The notes under the pieces were generated by a model. It was not told the origin of the DNA, searched no databases, and saw only the letters and a list, made by a program, of their open reading frames with translations. 64,000 nt of DNA, from positions 1 to 64,000 of the forward strand of contig JAVYIG010002533.1 of the NCBI GenBank assembly GCA_035222895.1. The letters are read 5' to 3'. The translations under genes were made by a program, and so were the position numbers. The DNA is from Strongylocentrotus droebachiensis. Its lineage: Eukaryota; Echinodermata; Echinoidea; Camarodonta; Strongylocentrotidae. Below are positions 50,020 through 63,913 of the stretch, piece by piece. Positions within the stretch are counted from its first letter, which is position 1, and each line of letters opens with the position of its first letter.

Positions 50020-50109
50020 ATGCTTCAAATGGCTCTTTTATTGTGCAAATATTTTCAACATTGCGCAATGTTGAAAATATTTGCACAATAAAAGAGCCAT
50101 TTGAAGCAT
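50020..50109. repeat. Perfect 90-bp palindrome 11
   Basis: First haplotype, 1670 bp after palindrome 10 and followed by the same rearranged 118-bp monomer, so the two share a recent ancestor. Confidence 0.97.
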
Positions 50110-51336
50110 AAATAAAGATTAAAAACATAAACCGATGTCGCGAACAGGTAAAGAAGCTCAAGCGCAACATAATGTTACCACTTAGGAGACCGAGTTGATC
50201 TTTTTAAACATTGCGCAATAAATAAAGATTAAAAGATTAAAAACATAAACCGATGACGCGAACAGATAGAGAAGCTCAAGCGCAACATAATGATTCCACT
50301 TAAGAGACCGAGTTGATCGTTTTAAACATTGCGCAATAAATAAAGATGAAAAACATAAACCGATGTCGCGAACAGGTAAAGAAGCTCAAGCGCAACATAA
50401 TGTTACCACTTAGGAGACCGAGTTGATCTTTTTAAACATTGCGCAATAAATAAAGATGAAAAACATAAACCGGTGACGCGAACAGGTAAAGAAGCTCAAG
50501 CGCAACATAATGTTACCACTTAGGAGACCGAGTTGATCTTTTTAAACATTGCGCAATAAATAAAGATGAAAAACATAAACCGGTGACGCGAACAGATAGA
50601 GAAGCTCAAGCGCAACATAATGATACCACTTAGGAGACCGAGTTAAACTTTATCAGAAAGATATTTGCAAACGTAAAACATGCTTCAAATGGCTCTTTTA
50701 TTGTGCAAATATGACAGTAAACGTTTTCAACATTGAACAATAAATAAAGATGAAAAACATAACCCGATGACGCTAACAGATAGAGAAGCTCAAGCGCAAC
50801 ATAATAATACCACTTAGGAGACCGAGTTGATCTTTTTAAACATTGCGCAATAATTAAAGATGAAAAAACATAAACCGGTGACGCGAACAGATAGAGAAGC
50901 TCAAACGCAACATAATGATACCACTTAGGAGACCGAGTTGATCTTTTTAAACATTGCGCAATAAATAAAGATTAAAAGATTAAAAACATAAACCGATGAC
51001 GGGATCTGATAGAGAAGCTCAAGCGCAACATAATGATACCACTTAGGAGACCGAGTTGATCTTTTTAAACATTGCGCAATAAATAATGATGAAAAACATA
51101 AACCGATGTCGCGAACAGGTAAAGAAGCTCAAGCGCAACATAATGATATTACTTAGGAGACCGAGTTAAACTTTATCAGAAAGATATTTGCAAACGTAAA
51201 ACATGCTTCAAATGACTCTTTTATTGTGCAAATATGACAGTAAACGTTTTCAACATTGCGAAATAAATAATGATGAAAAACATAAACCGATGTCGCTAAC
51301 AGGTAAAGAAGCTCAAGCGCAACATAATGATACCAC

Positions 51337-53190
51337 TTAGGAGACCATGGAATTCTTTATCAGAAAGATATTTGCAAATGTAAAATATGCTTCAAATGGC
51401 TATTTTATTGTGCAAATATGACAGTAATCGTTTTCAACATTGCGCAATAAATAAAGATTAAAAGATTAAAAACATAAAACGATGACGGGATCTGATAGAG
51501 AAGCTCAAGCGCAACATAATGATACCACTTAGGAGACCGAGTTGATCTTTTTAAACATTGCACAATAAATAATGATGAAAAACATAAACCGATGTCGCGA
51601 ACAGGTAAAGAAGCTCAAACGCAACATATTGATACCACTTAGGAGACCGAGTTAAACTTCATCAGAAAGATATTTGCAAACGTAAAACATGCTTCAAATG
51701 GCTCTTTTATTGTGCAAATATTTTCAACATTGCGCAATGTTGAAAATATTTGCACAATAAAAGAGCCATTTGAAGCATAAATAAAGATTAAAAACATAAA
51801 CCGATGTCGCGAACAGGTAAAGAAGCTCAAGCGCAACATAATGTTACCACTTAGGAGACCGAGTTGATCTTTTTAAACATTGCGCAATAAATAAAGATGA
51901 AAAACATAAACCGGTGACGCGAACAGATAGAGAAGCTCAAGCGCAACATAATGATACCACTTAGGAGACCGAGTTAAACTTTATCAGAAAGATATTTGCA
52001 AACGTAAAACATGCTTCAAATGGCTCTTTTATTGTGCAAATATGACAGTAAACGTTTTCAACATTGCGCAATAATTAAAGATGAAAAAACATAAACCGGT
52101 GACGCGAACAGATAGAGAAGCTCAAACGCAACATAATGATACCACTTAGGAGACCGAGTTGATCTTTTTAAACATTGCGCAATAAATAAAGATTAAAAGA
52201 TTAAAAACATAAACCGATGACGCGAACAGATAGAGAAGCTCAAGCGCAACATAATGATTCCACTTAAGAGACCGAGTTGATCGTTTTAAACATTGCGCAA
52301 TAAATAAAGATGAAAAACATAAACCGATGTCGCGAACAGGTAAAGAAGCTCAAGCGCAACATAATGTTACCACTTAGGAGACCGAGTTGATCTTTTTAAA
52401 CATTGCGCAATAAATAAAGATGAAAAACATAAACCGGTGACGCGAACAGATAGAGAAGCTCAAGCGCAACATAATGATACCACTTAGGAGACCGAGTTAA
52501 ACTTTATCAGAAAGATATTTGCAAACGTAAAACATGCTTCAAATGGCTCTTTTATTGTGCAAATATGACAGTAAACGTTTTCAACATTGAACAATAAATA
52601 AAGATGAAAAACATAACCCGATGACGCTAACAGATAGAGAAGCTCAGGCGCAACATAATAATACCACTTAGGAGACCGAGTTGATCTTTTTAAACATTGC
52701 GCAATAATTAAAGATGAAAAAACATAAACCGGTGACGCGAACAGATAGAGAAGCTCAAACGCAACATAATGATACCACTTAGGAGACCGAGTTGATCTTT
52801 TTAAACATTGCGCAATAAATAAAGATTAAAAGATTAAAAACATAAACCGATGACGGGATCTGATAGAGAAGCTCAAGCGCAACATAATGATACCACTTAG
52901 GAGACCGAGTTGATCTTTTTAAACATTGCGCAATAAATAATGATGAAAAACATAAACCGATGTCGCGAACAGGTAAAGAAGCTCAAGCGCAACATAATGA
53001 TATTACTTAGGAGACCGAGTTAAACTTTATCAGAAAGATATTTGCAAACGTAAAACATGCTTCAAATGACTCTTTTATTGTGCAAATATGACAGTAAACG
53101 TTTTCAACATTGCGAAATAAATAATGATGAAAAACATAAACCGATGTCGCTAACAGGTAAAGAAGCTCAAGCGCAACATAATGATACCAC
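51337..53190 (+). repeat. 1854-bp HOR, complete unit 5
   Basis: Shares ACATATTGAT and GCTCAGGCGC (near 52644) with unit 4, at an offset of exactly 9578 bp. Confidence 0.92.
51689..51778. repeat. Perfect 90-bp palindrome 12
   Basis: First haplotype, inside the complete HOR 51337-53190, with the usual 110-bp monomer next. Confidence 0.97.
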
Positions 53191-53492
53191 TTAGGAGACC
53201 ATGGAATTCTTTATCAGAAAGATATTTGCAAATGTAAAATATGCTTCAAATGGCTATTTTATTGTGCAAATATGACAGTAATCGTTTTCAACATTGCGCA
53301 ATAAATAAAGATTAAAAGATTAAAAACATAAAACGATGACGGGATCTGATAGAGAAGCTCAAGCGCAACATAATGATACCACTTAGGAGACCGAGTTGAT
53401 CTTTTTAAACATTGCACAATAAATAAAGATGAAAAACATAAACCGATGTCGCGAACAGGTAAAGAAGCTCAAACGCAACATAATGATACCAC

Positions 53493-53664
53493 TTAGGAGA
53501 CCGAGTTAAACTTTATCAGAAAGATATTTGCAAACGTAAAACATGCTTCAAATGGCTCTTTTATTGTGCAAATATTTTCAACATTGCGCAATAAATAAAG
53601 ATTAAAAACATAAACCGATGTCGCGAACAGGTAAAGAAGCTCAAGCGCAACATAATGTTACCAC
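53493..53664 (+). repeat. 172-bp monomer lacking the inverted copy (3)
   Basis: Same structure and same upstream variant as the copy at 44401; arm at 53543-53587. It sits in a 1594-bp HOR variant (53191-54784). Confidence 0.9.
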
Positions 53665-54784
53665 TTAGGAGACCGAGTTGATCTTTTTAAACATTGCGCA
53701 ATAAATAAAGATGAAAAACATAAACCGGTGACGCGAACAGATAGAGAAGCTCAAGCGCAACATAATGATACCACTTAGGAGACCGAGTTAAACTTTATCA
53801 GAAAGATATTTGCAAACGTAAAACATGCTTCAAATGGCTCTTTTATTGTGCAAATATGACAGTAAACGTTTTCAACATTGCGCAATAATTAAAGATGAAA
53901 AAACATAAACCGGTGACGCGAACAGATAGAGAAGCTCAAACGCAACATAATGATACCACTTAGGAGACCGAGTTGATCTTTTTAAACATTGCGCAATAAA
54001 TAAAGATTAAAAGATTAAAAACATAAACCGATGACGCGAACAGATAGAGAAGCTCAAGCGCAACATAATGATACCACTTAGGAGACCGAGTTAAACTTTA
54101 TCAGAAAGATATTTGCAAACGTAAAACATGCTTCAAATGGCTCTTTTATTGTGCAAATATGACAGTAAACGTTTTCAACATTGAACAATAAATAAAGATG
54201 AAAAACATAACCCGATGACGCTAACAGATAGAGAAGCTCAAGCGCAACATAATAATACCACTTAGGAGACCGAGTTGATCTTTTTAAACATTGCGCAATA
54301 ATTAAAGATGAAAAAACATAAACCGGTGACGCGAACAGATAGAGAAGCTCAAACGCAACATAATGATACCACTTAGGAGACCGAGTTGATCTTTTTAAAC
54401 ATTGCGCAATAAATAAAGATTAAAAGATTAAAAACATAAACCGATGACGGGATCTGATAGAGAAGCTCAAGCGCAACATAATGATACCACTTAGGAGACC
54501 GAGTTGATCTTTTTAAACATTGCGCAATAAATAATGATGAAAAACATAAACCGATGTCGCGAACAGGTAAAGAAGCTCAAGCGCAACATAATGATATTAC
54601 TTAGGAGACCGAGTTAAACTTTATCAGAAAGATATTTGCAAACGTAAAACATGCTTCAAATGACTCTTTTATTGTGCAAATATGACAGTAAACGTTTTCA
54701 ACATTGCGAAATAAATAATGATGAAAAACATAAACCGATGTCGCTAACAGGTAAAGAAGCTCAAGCGCAACATAATGATACCAC

Positions 54785-56638
54785 TTAGGAGACCATGGAA
54801 TTCTTTATCAGAAAGATATTTGCAAATGTAAAATATGCTTCAAATGGCTATTTTATTGTGCAAATATGACAGTAATCGTTTTCAACATTGCGCAATAAAT
54901 AAAGATTAAAAGATTAAAAACATAAAACGATGACGGGATCTGATAGAGAAGCTCAAGCGCAACATAATGATACCACTTAGGAGACCGAGTTGATCTTTTT
55001 AAACATTGCACAATAAATAATGATGAAAAACATAAACCGATGTCGCGAACAGGTAAAGAAGCTCAAACGCAACATAATGATACCACTTAGGAGACCGAGT
55101 TAAACTTCATCAGAAAGATATTTGCAAACGTAAAACATGCTTCAAATGGCTCTTTTATTGTGCAAATATTTTCAACATTGCGCAATGTTGAAAATATTTG
55201 CACAATAAAAGAGCCATTTGAAGCATAAATAAAGATTAAAAACATAAACCGATGTCGCGAACAGGTAAAGAAGCTCAAGCGCAACATAATGTTACCACTT
55301 AGGAGACCGAGTTGATCTTTTTAAACATTGCGCAATAAAAAAAGATGAAAAACATAAACCGGTGACGCGAACAGATAGAGAAGCTCAAGCGCAACATAAT
55401 GATACCACTTAGGAGACCGAGTTAAACTTTATCAGAAAGATATTTGCAAACGTAAAACATGCTTCAAATGGCTCTTTTATTGTGCAAATATGACAGTAAA
55501 CGTTTTCAACATTGCGCAATAATTAAAGATGAAAAAACATAAACCGGTGACGCGAACAGATAGAGAAGCTCAAACGCAACATAATGATACCACTTAGGAG
55601 ACCGAGTTGATCTTTTTAAACATTGCGCAATAAATAAAGATTAAAAGATTAAAAACATAAACCGATGACGCGAACAGATAGAGAAGCTCAAGCGCAACAT
55701 AATGATTCCACTTAAGAGACCGAGTTGATCGTTTTAAACATTGCGCAATAAATAAAGATGAAAAACATAAACCGATGTCGCGAACAGGTAAAGAAGCTCA
55801 AGCGCAACATAATGTTACCACTTAGGAGACCGAGTTGATCTTTTTAAACATTGCGCAATAAATAAAGATGAAAAACATAAACCGGTGACGCGAACAGATA
55901 GAGAAGCTCAAGCGCAACATAATGATACCACTTAGGAGACCGAGTTAAACTTTATCAGAAAGATATTTGCAAACGTAAAACATGCTTCAAATGGCTCTTT
56001 TATTGTGCAAATATGACAGTAAACGTTTTCAACATTGAACAATAAATAAAGATGAAAAACATAACCCGATGACGCTGACAGATAGAGAAGCTCAAGCGCA
56101 ACATAATAATACCACTTAGGAGACCGAGTTGATCTTTTTAAACATTGCGCAATAATTAAAGATGAAAAAACATAAACCGGTGACGCGAACAGATAGAGAA
56201 GCTCAAACGCAACATAATGATACCACTTAGGAGACCGAGTTGATCTTTTTAAACATTGCGCAATAAATAAAGATTAAAAGATTAAAAACATAAACCGATG
56301 ACGGGATCTGATAGAGAAGCTCAAGCGCAACATAATGATACCACTTAGGAGACCGAGTTGATCTTTTTAAACATTGCGCAATAAATAATGATGAAAAACA
56401 TAAACCGATGTCGCGAACAGGTAAAGAAGCTCAAGCGCAACATAATGATATTACTTAGGAGACCGAGTTAAACTTTATCAGAAAGATATTTGCAAACGTA
56501 AAACATGCTTCAAATGACTCTTTTATTGTGCAAATATGACAGTAAACGTTTTCAACATTGCGAAATAAATAATGATGAAAAACATAAACCGATGTCGCTA
56601 ACAGGTAAAGAAGCTCAAGCGCAACATAATGATACCAC
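54785..56638 (+). repeat. 1854-bp HOR, complete unit 6
   Basis: Haplotype with CAATAAAAAAAGATG and ACGCTGACAG. It is flanked on both sides by 1594-bp variants that carry 172-bp monomers (53191-54784 and 56639-58232). Confidence 0.92.
55137..55226. repeat. Perfect 90-bp palindrome 13
   Basis: Second haplotype (CAATAAAAAAAGATG downstream), inside the complete HOR 54785-56638. Confidence 0.97.
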
Positions 56639-59600
56639 TTAGGAGACCATGGAATTCTTTATCAGAAAGATATTTGCAAATGTAAAATATGCTTCAAATG
56701 GCTATTTTATTGTGCAAATATGACAGTAATCGTTTTCAACATTGCGCAATAAATAAAGATTAAAAGATTAAAAACATAAAACGATGACGGGATCTGATAG
56801 AGAAGCTCAAGCGCAACATAATGATACCACTTAGGAGACCGAGTTGATCTTTTTAAACATTGCACAATAAATAAAGATGAAAAACATAAACCGATGTCGC
56901 GAACAGGTAAAGAAGCTCAAACGCAACATAATGATACCACTTAGGAGACCGAGTTAAACTTTATCAGAAAGATATTTGCAAACGTAAAACATGCTTCAAA
57001 TGGCTCTTTTATTGTGCAAATATTTTCAACATTGCGCAATAAATAAAGATTAAAAACATAAACCGATGTCGCGAACAGGTAAAGAAGCTCAAGCGCAACA
57101 TAATGTTACCACTTAGGAGACCGAGTTGATCTTTTTAAACATTGCGCAATAAATAAAGATGAAAAACATAAACCGGTGACGCGAACAGATAGAGAAGCTC
57201 AAGCGCAACATAATGATACCACTTAGGAGACCGAGTTAAACTTTATCAGAAAGATATTTGCAAACGTAAAACATGCTTCAAATGGCTCTTTTATTGTGCA
57301 AATATGACAGTAAACGTTTTCAACATTGCGCAATAATTAAAGATGAAAAAACATAAACCGGTGACGCGAACAGATAGAGAAGCTCAAACGCAACATAATG
57401 ATACCACTTAGGAGACCGAGTTGATCTTTTTAAACATTGCGCAATAAATAAAGATTAAAAGATTAAAAACATAAACCGATGACGCGAACAGATAGAGAAG
57501 CTCAAGCGCAACATAATGATACCACTTAGGAGACCGAGTTAAACTTTATCAGAAAGATATTTGCAAACGTAAAACATGCTTCAAATGGCTCTTTTATTGT
57601 GCAAATATGACAGTAAACGTTTTCAACATTGAACAATAAATAAAGATGAAAAACATAACCCGATGACGCTAACAGATAGAGAAGCTCAAGCGCAACATAA
57701 TAATACCACTTAGGAGACCGAGTTGATCTTTTTAAACATTGCGCAATAATTAAAGATGAAAAAACATAAACCGGTGACGCGAACAGATAGAGAAGCTCAA
57801 ACGCAACATAATGATACCACTTAGGAGACCGAGTTGATCTTTTTAAACATTGCGCAATAAATAAAGATTAAAAGATTAAAAACATAAACCGATGACGGGA
57901 TCTGATAGAGAAGCTCAAGCGCAACATAATGATACCACTTAGGAGACCGAGTTGATCTTTTTAAACATTGCGCAATAAATAATGATGAAAAACATAAACC
58001 GATGTCGCGAACAGGTAAAGAAGCTCAAGCGCAACATAATGATATTACTTAGGAGACCGAGTTAAACTTTATCAGAAAGATATTTGCAAACGTAAAACAT
58101 GCTTCAAATGACTCTTTTATTGTGCAAATATGACAGTAAACGTTTTCAACATTGCGAAATAAATAATGATGAAAAACATAAACCGATGTCGCTAACAGGT
58201 AAAGAAGCTCAAGCGCAACATAATGATACCACTTAGGAGACCATGGAATTCTTTATCAGAAAGATATTTGCAAATGTAAAATATGCTTCAAATGGCTATT
58301 TTATTGTGCAAATATGACAGTAATCGTTTTCAACATTGCGCAATAAATAAAGATTAAAAGATTAAAAACATAAAACGATGACGGGATCTGATAGAGAAGC
58401 TCAAGCGCAACATAATGATACCACTTAGGAGACCGAGTTGATCTTTTTAAACATTGCACAATAAATAATGATGAAAAACATAAACCGATGTCGCGAACAG
58501 GTAAAGAAGCTCAAACGCAACATAATGATACCACTTAGGAGACCGAGTTGATCTTTTTAAACATTGCGCAATAAATAAAGATTAAAAGATTAAAAACATA
58601 AACCGATGACGCGAACAGATAGAGAAGCTCAAGCGCAACATAATGATTCCACTTAAGAGACCGAGTTGATCGTTTTAAACATTGCGCAATAAATAAAGAT
58701 GAAAAACATAAACCGATGTCGCGAACAGGTAAAGAAGCTCAAGCGCAACATAATGTTACCACTAAGGAGACCGAGTTGATCTTTTTAAACATTGCGCAAT
58801 AAATAAAGATGAAAAACATAAACCGGTGACGCGAACAGATAGAGAAGCTCAAGCGCAACATAATGATTCCACTTAGGAGACCGAGTTGATCGTTTTAAAC
58901 ATTGCGCAATAAATAAAGATGAAAAAACATAAACCGATGTCGCGAACAGATAGAGAAGCTCAAACGCAACATAATGATACCACTTAGGAGACCGAGTTGA
59001 TCTTTTTAAACATTGCGCAATAAATAAAGATGAAAAACATAAACCGGTGACGCGAACAGATAGAGAAGCTCAAGCGCAACATAATAATACCACTTAGGAG
59101 ACCGAGTTGATCTTTTTAAACATTGCGCAATAATTAAAGATGAAAAAACATAAACCGGTGACGCGAACAGATAGAGAAGCTCAAACGCAACATAATGATA
59201 TCACTTAGGAGACCGAGTTGATCGTTTTAAACATTGCGCAATAAATAAAGATGAAAAACATAAACCGATGTCGCGAACAGGTAAAGAAGCTCAAGCGCAA
59301 CATAATGATACCACTTAGGAGACCGAGTTGATCTTTTTAAACATTGCGCAATAAATAATGATGAAAAACATAAACCGATGTCGCGAACAGGTAAAGAAGC
59401 TCAAGCGCAACATAATGATATTACTTAGGAGACCGAGTTAAACTTTATCAGAAAGATATTTGCAAACGTAAAACATGCTTCAAATGACTCTTTTATTGTG
59501 CAAATATGACAGTAAACGTTTTTCAACATTGCGAAATAAATAATGATGAAAAACATAAACCGATGTCGCTAACAGGTAAAGAAGCTCAAGCGCAACATAA

Positions 59601-59700
59601 TGATATTACTTAGGAGACCGAATTAAACTTTATCAGAAAGATATTTGCAAACGTAAAACATGCTTCAAATGACTCTTTTATTGTGCAAATATGACAGTAA
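56296..59700 (+). repeat. 3405-bp segment repeated at offset 12540, copy 2
   Basis: Partner of 43756-47160. CACTAAGGAGACC recurs near 58761; a third instance near 18608 shows that the block is also related to the region around 18088-19650. Beyond 59700 this copy keeps the CCGAATTAAAC monomer and the following CCATGGAATTC site (59803) that copy 1 lost. Confidence 0.88.
56941..57112 (+). repeat. 172-bp monomer lacking the inverted copy (4)
   Basis: The 12540-bp-offset duplicate of the copy at 44401; arm at 56991-57035. Confidence 0.9.
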
Positions 59701-61376
59701 ACGTTTTTCAACATTGCGAAATAAATAATGATGAAAAACATAAACCGATGTCGCTAACAGGTAAAGAAGCTCAAGTGCAACATAATGATACCACTTAGGA
59801 GACCATGGAATTCTTTATCAGAAAGATATTTGCAAATGTAAAATATGCTTCAAATGGCTATTTTATTGTGCAAATATGACAGTAATCGTTTTCAACATTG
59901 CGCAATAATTAAAGATGAAAAAACATAAACCGGTGACGCGAACAGATAGAGAAGCTCAAACGCAACATAATGATACCACTTAGGAGACCGAGTTGATCTT
60001 TTTAAACATTGCGCAATAAATAAAGATTAAAAGATTAAAAACATAAACCGATGACGCGAACAGATAGAGAAGCTCAAGCGCAACATAATGATTCCACTTA
60101 AGAGACCGAGTTGATCGTTTTAAACATTGCGCAATAAATAAAGATGAAAAACATAAACCGATGTCGCGAACAGGTAAAGAAGCTCAAGCGCAACATAATG
60201 TTACCACTTAGGAGACCGAGTTGATCTTTTTAAACATTGCGCAATAAATAAAGATGAAAAACATAAACCGGTGACGCGAACAGATAGAGAAGCTCAAGCG
60301 CAACATAATGATACCACTTAGGAGACCGAGTTAAACTTTATCAGAAAGATATTTGCAAACGTAAAACATGCTTCAAATGGCTCTTTTATTGTGCAAATAT
60401 GACAGTAAACGTTTTCAACATTGAACAATAAATAAAGATGAAAAACATAACCCGATGACGCTAACAGATAGAGAAGCTCAAGCGCAACATAATAATACCA
60501 CTTAGGAGACCGAGTTGATCTTTTTAAACATTGCGCAATAATTAAAGATGAAAAAACATAAACCGGTGACGCGAACAGATAGAGAAGCTCAAACGCAACA
60601 TAATGATACCACTTAGGAGACCGAGTTGATCTTTTTAAACATTGCGCAATAAATAAAGATTAAAAGATTAAAAACATAAACCGATGACGGGATCTGATAG
60701 AGAAGCTCAAGCGCAACATAATGATACCACTTAGGAGACCGAGTTGATCTTTTTAAACATTGCGCAATAAATAATGATGAAAAACATAAACCGATGTCGC
60801 GAACAGGTAAAGAAGCTCAAGCGCAACATAATGATATTACTTAGGAGACCGAGTTAAACTTTATCAGAAAGATATTTGCAAACGTAAAACATGCTTCAAA
60901 TGACTCTTTTATTGTGCAAATATGACAGTAAACGTTTTCAACATTGCGAAATAAATAATGATGAAAAACATAAACCGATGTCGCTAACAGGTAAAGAAGC
61001 TCAAGCGCAACATAATGATACCACTTAGGAGACCATGGAATTCTTTATCAGAAAGATATTTGCAAATGTAAAATATGCTTCAAATGGCTATTTTATTGTG
61101 CAAATATGACAGTAATCGTTTTCAACATTGCGCAATAAATAAAGATTAAAAGATTAAAAACATAAAACGATGACGGGATCTGATAGAGAAGCTCAAGCGC
61201 AACATAATGATACCACTTAGGAGACCGAGTTGATCTTTTTAAACATTGCACAATAAATAATGATGAAAAACATAAACCGATGTCGCGAACAGGTAAAGAA
61301 GCTCAAACGCAACATATTGATACCACTTAGGAGACCGAGTTAAACTTCATCAGAAAGATATTTGCAAACGTAAAAC

Positions 61377-61466
61377 ATGCTTCAAATGGCTCTTTTATTG
61401 TGCAAATATTTTCAACATTGCGCAATGTTGAAAATATTTGCACAATAAAAGAGCCATTTGAAGCAT
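61377..61466. repeat. Perfect 90-bp palindrome 14
   Basis: First haplotype, inside the expanded HOR 61025-63401. Confidence 0.97.
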
Positions 61467-61648
61467 AAATAAAGATTAAAAACATAAACCGATGTCGCGA
61501 ACAGGTAAAGAAGCTCAAGCGCAACATAATGTTACCACTTAGGAGACCGAGTTGATCTTTTTAAACATTGCGCAATAAATAAAGATGAAAAACATAAACC
61601 GGTGACGCGAACAGATAGAGAAGCTCAAGCGCAACATAATGATACCAC

Positions 61649-62171
61649 TTAGGAGACCGAGTTAAACTTTATCAGAAAGATATTTGCAAACGTAAAACAT
61701 GCTTCAAATGGCTCTTTTATTGTGCAAATATGACAGTAAACGTTTTCAACATTGCGCAATAATTAAAGATGAAAAAACATAAACCGGTGACGCGAACAGA
61801 TAGAGAAGCTCAAACGCAACATAATGATACCACTTAGGAGACCGAGTTGATCTTTTTAAACATTGCGCAATAAATAAAGATTAAAAGATTAAAAACATAA
61901 ACCGATGACGCGAACAGATAGAGAAGCTCAAGCGCAACATAATGATTCCACTTAAGAGACCGAGTTGATCGTTTTAAACATTGCGCAATAAATAAAGATG
62001 AAAAACATAAACCGATGTCGCGAACAGGTAAAGAAGCTCAAGCGCAACATAATGTTACCACTTAGGAGACCGAGTTGATCTTTTTAAACATTGCGCAATA
62101 AATAAAGATGAAAAACATAAACCGGTGACGCGAACAGATAGAGAAGCTCAAGCGCAACATAATGATACCAC
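61649..62171 (+). repeat. 523-bp four-monomer duplication, copy 1
   Basis: Long 185-bp monomer (AATAATTAAAG), 118-bp monomer, TTAAGAGACC monomer and GTTACC-ending monomer order, as in HOR monomers 5-8. Confidence 0.9.
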
Positions 62172-62694
62172 TTAGGAGACCGAGTTAAACTTTATCAGAA
62201 AGATATTTGCAAACGTAAAACATGCTTCAAATGGCTCTTTTATTGTGCAAATATGACAGTAAACGTTTTCAACATTGCGCAATAATTAAAGATGAAAAAA
62301 CATAAACCGGTGACGCGAACAGATAGAGAAGCTCAAACGCAACATAATGATACCACTTAGGAGACCGAGTTGATCTTTTTAAACATTGCGCAATAAATAA
62401 AGATTAAAAGATTAAAAACATAAACCGATGACGCGAACAGATAGAGAAGCTCAAGCGCAACATAATGATTCCACTTAAGAGACCGAGTTGATCGTTTTAA
62501 ACATTGCGCAATAAATAAAGATGAAAAACATAAACCGATGTCGCGAACAGGTAAAGAAGCTCAAGCGCAACATAATGTTACCACTTAGGAGACCGAGTTG
62601 ATCTTTTTAAACATTGCGCAATAAATAAAGATGAAAAACATAAACCGGTGACGCGAACAGATAGAGAAGCTCAAGCGCAACATAATGATACCAC
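62172..62694 (+). repeat. 523-bp four-monomer duplication, copy 2
   Basis: Exact-length tandem repeat of 61649-62171. The next long monomer (62695) is the ATTGAACAAT type, so the normal HOR order resumes. Confidence 0.9.
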
Positions 62695-63753
62695 TTAGGA
62701 GACCGAGTTAAACTTTATCAGAAAGATATTTGCAAACGTAAAACATGCTTCAAATGGCTCTTTTATTGTGCAAATATGACAGTAAACGTTTTCAACATTG
62801 AACAATAAATAAAGATGAAAAACATAACCCGATGACGCTAACAGATAGAGAAGCTCAAGCGCAACATAATAATACCACTTAGGAGACCGAGTTGATCTTT
62901 TTAAACATTGCGCAATAATTAAAGATGAAAAAACATAAACCGGTGACGCGAACAGATAGAGAAGCTCAAACGCAACATAATGATACCACTTAGGAGACCG
63001 AGTTGATCTTTTTAAACATTGCGCAATAAATAAAGATTAAAAGATTAAAAACATAAACCGATGACGGGATCTGATAGAGAAGCTCAAGCGCAACATAATG
63101 ATACCACTTAGGAGACCGAGTTGATCTTTTTAAACATTGCGCAATAAATAATGATGAAAAACATAAACCGATGTCGCGAACAGGTAAAGAAGCTCAAGCG
63201 CAACATAATGATATTACTTAGGAGACCGAGTTAAACTTTATCAGAAAGATATTTGCAAACGTAAAACATGCTTCAAATGACTCTTTTATTGTGCAAATAT
63301 GACAGTAAACGTTTTCAACATTGCGAAATAAATAATGATGAAAAACATAAACCGATGTCGCTAACAGGTAAAGAAGCTCAAGCGCAACATAATGATACCA
63401 CTTAGGAGACCATGGAATTCTTTATCAGAAAGATATTTGCAAATGTAAAATATGCTTCAAATGGCTATTTTATTGTGCAAATATGACAGTAATCGTTTTC
63501 AACATTGCGCAATAAATAAAGATTAAAAGATTAAAAACATAAAACGATGACGGGATCTGATAGAGAAGCTCAAGCGCAACATAATGATACCACTTAGGAG
63601 ACCGAGTTGATCTTTTTAAACATTGCACAATAAATAATGATGAAAAACATAAACCGATGTCGCGAACAGGTAAAGAAGCTCAAACGCAACATAATGATAC
63701 CACTTAGGAGACCGAGTTAAACTTCATCAGAAAGATATTTGCAAACGTAAAAC

Positions 63754-63843
63754 ATGCTTCAAATGGCTCTTTTATTGTGCAAATATTTTCAACATTGCGC
63801 AATGTTGAAAATATTTGCACAATAAAAGAGCCATTTGAAGCAT
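63754..63843. repeat. Perfect 90-bp palindrome 15
   Basis: Second haplotype (CAATAAAAAAAGATG downstream), in the last HOR, which the window end cuts off. Confidence 0.97.
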
Positions 63844-63913
63844 AAATAAAGATTAAAAACATAAACCGATGTCGCGAACAGGTAAAGAAGCTCAAGCGCA
63901 ACATAATGTTACC

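Larger units (their letters stand above)
50176..53415 (+). repeat. 3240-bp segment repeated at offset 9578, copy 2
   Basis: Partner of 40598-43837, limited on the left by a mismatch at 50175/40597 and on the right by ATTGCACAAT against ATTGCGCAAT near 53416/43838. The copies then diverge because copy 1 is followed by an extra 486-bp three-monomer block. Confidence 0.85.
61025..63401 (+). repeat. Expanded HOR, 2377 bp (13+4 monomers)
   Basis: The usual 13-monomer order, with monomers 5-8 (185+118+110+110 = 523 bp) present twice. 1854 + 523 equals the observed 2377 bp between CCATGGAATTC sites at 61033 and 63410. It belongs to the ATATTGAT haplotype. Confidence 0.92.
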
